Source of the DNA: an uncultured Eubacteriales bacterium
Lineage (GTDB): Bacteria; Bacillota; Clostridia; Oscillospirales; Butyricicoccaceae
Reading direction: 5' to 3'
DNA length: 30,186 nt
Assembly (NCBI GenBank): GCA_934630445.1
Contig: CAKTWY010000006.1
Location: forward strand, 1-30,186
Part shown: piece after piece, positions 29,312 through 30,186 of the stretch
Position numbering within the stretch: the stretch's first letter is position 1
Layout: each line of letters starts with the position of its first letter
Position numbers and translations under genes: made by a program
Notes under the pieces: generated by a model
The model's database searches: none
Seen by the model: the letters and a program-made list of their open reading frames with translations, nothing else
What the model was told of the DNA's origin: nothing

Positions 29312-29447
29312 AGGGTTCAACCGGAAGGAGCGCCGCCGCGCCCGATGCCGTTTCAGGGCACGCAGCGGCACATCATCCCTGCGGACAGGCGGGTGCGGTT
29401 CAGCGCCTGCCGCCTGCGTTGATGCAACAGAAAGGAGGCGGCGTGCT

Positions 29448-30186
29448 ATGGCGGACGATCTTTTGAAGCTGGACGGTTTTTGTGCGGATTATGGCAAGGG
29501 CGATATCGTGCGGGATGTGTCCTTTGCGCTCGAAGCGGGCACGCTCACAGCCCTGCTTGGCCCGAACGGCAGCGGGAAGAGCACGCTCCTGCGCGGCCTT
29601 GCCGGGCGGATCGAGACCGCCGGGCGCGCGCAGCTCGCCGGGAAAAATCTGCTCAAAATGCGTGCGCGCCGGCGCGAGCGCATCGTGAGCTATCTTCCGC
29701 AGCATTGCGACGTCACGTTTTCTGTGCCGGTGCGCGAGGTCGTGTATATGGGCTTTCGCCCCTCGATGCACGCCTTATCCCGCCCAAACCGGGCGATGCG
29801 CGCCGAGGCGGAGCGTGCGCTCGCGTTTTTTGGCCTTGAGGGGCGGGCTGATGATGATTTTATCGATCTGAGCGGCGGCCAGCGCCAGCGCGCGCTGCTT
29901 GCGCGCGTGATGGTCCGCCACGCGCCGCTCGCGCTGCTGGACGAGCCGGATACCGCGCTCGACCCGGAGGGCCGTGCGCTCGTCCTTGCGCGCATCCGCG
30001 AAATGGTGCGTGAAGGCCGCGCGGCGGGGCTGATCTGCATGCATGATATCAATTACGCCGTGCGCGCCTGCGACAGGATCATCGTCATGGCACATGGGCG
30101 CGTCACAGGCGCCCTGTGCCTGGACGATGCGTCGCCTGACGACCTTCAAGCCGTGCTGGAAAGCGCATACGGCCCGCTTGCGCTTG
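29448..30186 (+). CDS. ABC transporter ATP-binding protein, iron-chelate/cobalamin type (3' truncated by window)
   Basis: The frame is open from the ATG at 29448 to the window end (246 complete codons, no stop), so the gene is partial here. It has Walker A G38-P-N-G-S-G-K-S-T46, the Q-loop S-Y-L-P-Q-H, signature L-S-G-G-Q-R-Q-R, Walker B L-A-L-L-D-E-P-D and the H-loop M-H-D-I-N. The R-E-V-V-Y-M-G-F-R-P segment after the Q-loop is typical of FecE/BtuD-type ATPases. A family length of about 250-260 residues suggests only a few codons are missing. An AAAGGAGG site lies 9 nt upstream. The substrate (siderophore, haem or cobalamin) cannot be told from this subunit. Permease and binding-protein genes would be expected to the right. 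Confidence 0.93.
   Translation, partial: MADDLLKLDGFCADYGKGDIVRDVSFALEAGTLTALLGPNGSGKSTLLRGLAGRIETAGRAQLAGKNLLKMRARRRERIVSYLPQHCDVTFSVPVREVVYMGFRPSMHALSRPNRAMRAEAERALAFFGLEGRADDDFIDLSGGQRQRALLARVMVRHAPLALLDEPDTALDPEGRALVLARIREMVREGRAAGLICMHDINYAVRACDRIIVMAHGRVTGALCLDDASPDDLQAVLESAYGPLAL

Noticed and set aside
29312..29447. Cobalamin or NiCo riboswitch before the ABC ATPase
   Set aside because: The conserved B12-box and the NiCo core sequence are not found. Only generic GC-rich stems are present.

Overview
The window looks like a chromosomal segment of a GC-rich, anaerobic, endospore-forming Firmicute, probably a gut-type Clostridia (Oscillospirales- or Christensenellales-like; the sequence alone does not settle the order). 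The reasons are a three-subunit spore germination receptor, a trimeric NAD-linked [FeFe]-hydrogenase, purine-rich Shine-Dalgarno sites, sigma-A-like promoters, YesN-type sugar regulation and an S-layer-homology protein. I see no rRNA, tRNA, CRISPR array, transposase or integrase.

Layout. (1) 101-2190, minus strand: a DUF4358-type lipoprotein and an SLH-domain exported protein. (2) 2640-4984, plus: a two-gene unit of an FAD oxidoreductase with a C-terminal Rieske domain and a tocopherol-cyclase-like protein. (3) 5200-11023, plus: a tightly overlapping glycan operon with a large GH106-like glycoside hydrolase, a GH2 enzyme carrying the beta-glucuronidase N-x-K signature, and a uroporphyrinogen-decarboxylase-fold (methyltransferase-like) protein. 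(4) 11251-11541: a small unknown ORF between two strong hairpin terminators. (5) 13106-11655, minus: an ECF sigma factor, a small membrane protein (candidate anti-sigma) and two zinc-ribbon membrane proteins, behind an ECF-type promoter that suggests autoregulation. (6) 13348-17335, plus: gerA-gerC-gerB germination receptor genes behind a sigma-G-like promoter, with a repeat-filled 341-nt gap between gerC and gerB. (7) 17476-18111: a solitary corrinoid (B12-binding) protein. (8) 18369-21683, plus: a sugar ABC transporter (binding lipoprotein plus two permeases, no ATPase), followed by a convergent YesN-type response regulator (23377-21809). (9) 23967-23671, minus: an orphan holin-like protein. 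(10) 24723-29107, plus: HydC-HydB-HydA hydrogenase subunits plus a small [2Fe-2S] protein, with an almost perfect Rex operator about 325 nt upstream of the first gene. (11) 29448 to the end: the start of an ABC ATPase of the iron-chelate/cobalamin type, cut by the window edge.

How it may work together. The carbohydrate genes suggest removal of rhamnose and (possibly methylated) glucuronic acid from plant-type glycans, with uptake of oligosaccharides by an ABC system under two-component control. The hydrogenase would reoxidise NADH and ferredoxin during fermentation under Rex (NADH/NAD+) control. The URO-D-fold protein in the glycan operon, together with the separate corrinoid protein, raises a speculative possibility of cobamide-dependent demethylation linked to glycan use. 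A family of dispersed hairpin repeats (copies near 15.94-16.13 kb and 24.03-24.24 kb) occupies intergenic space.
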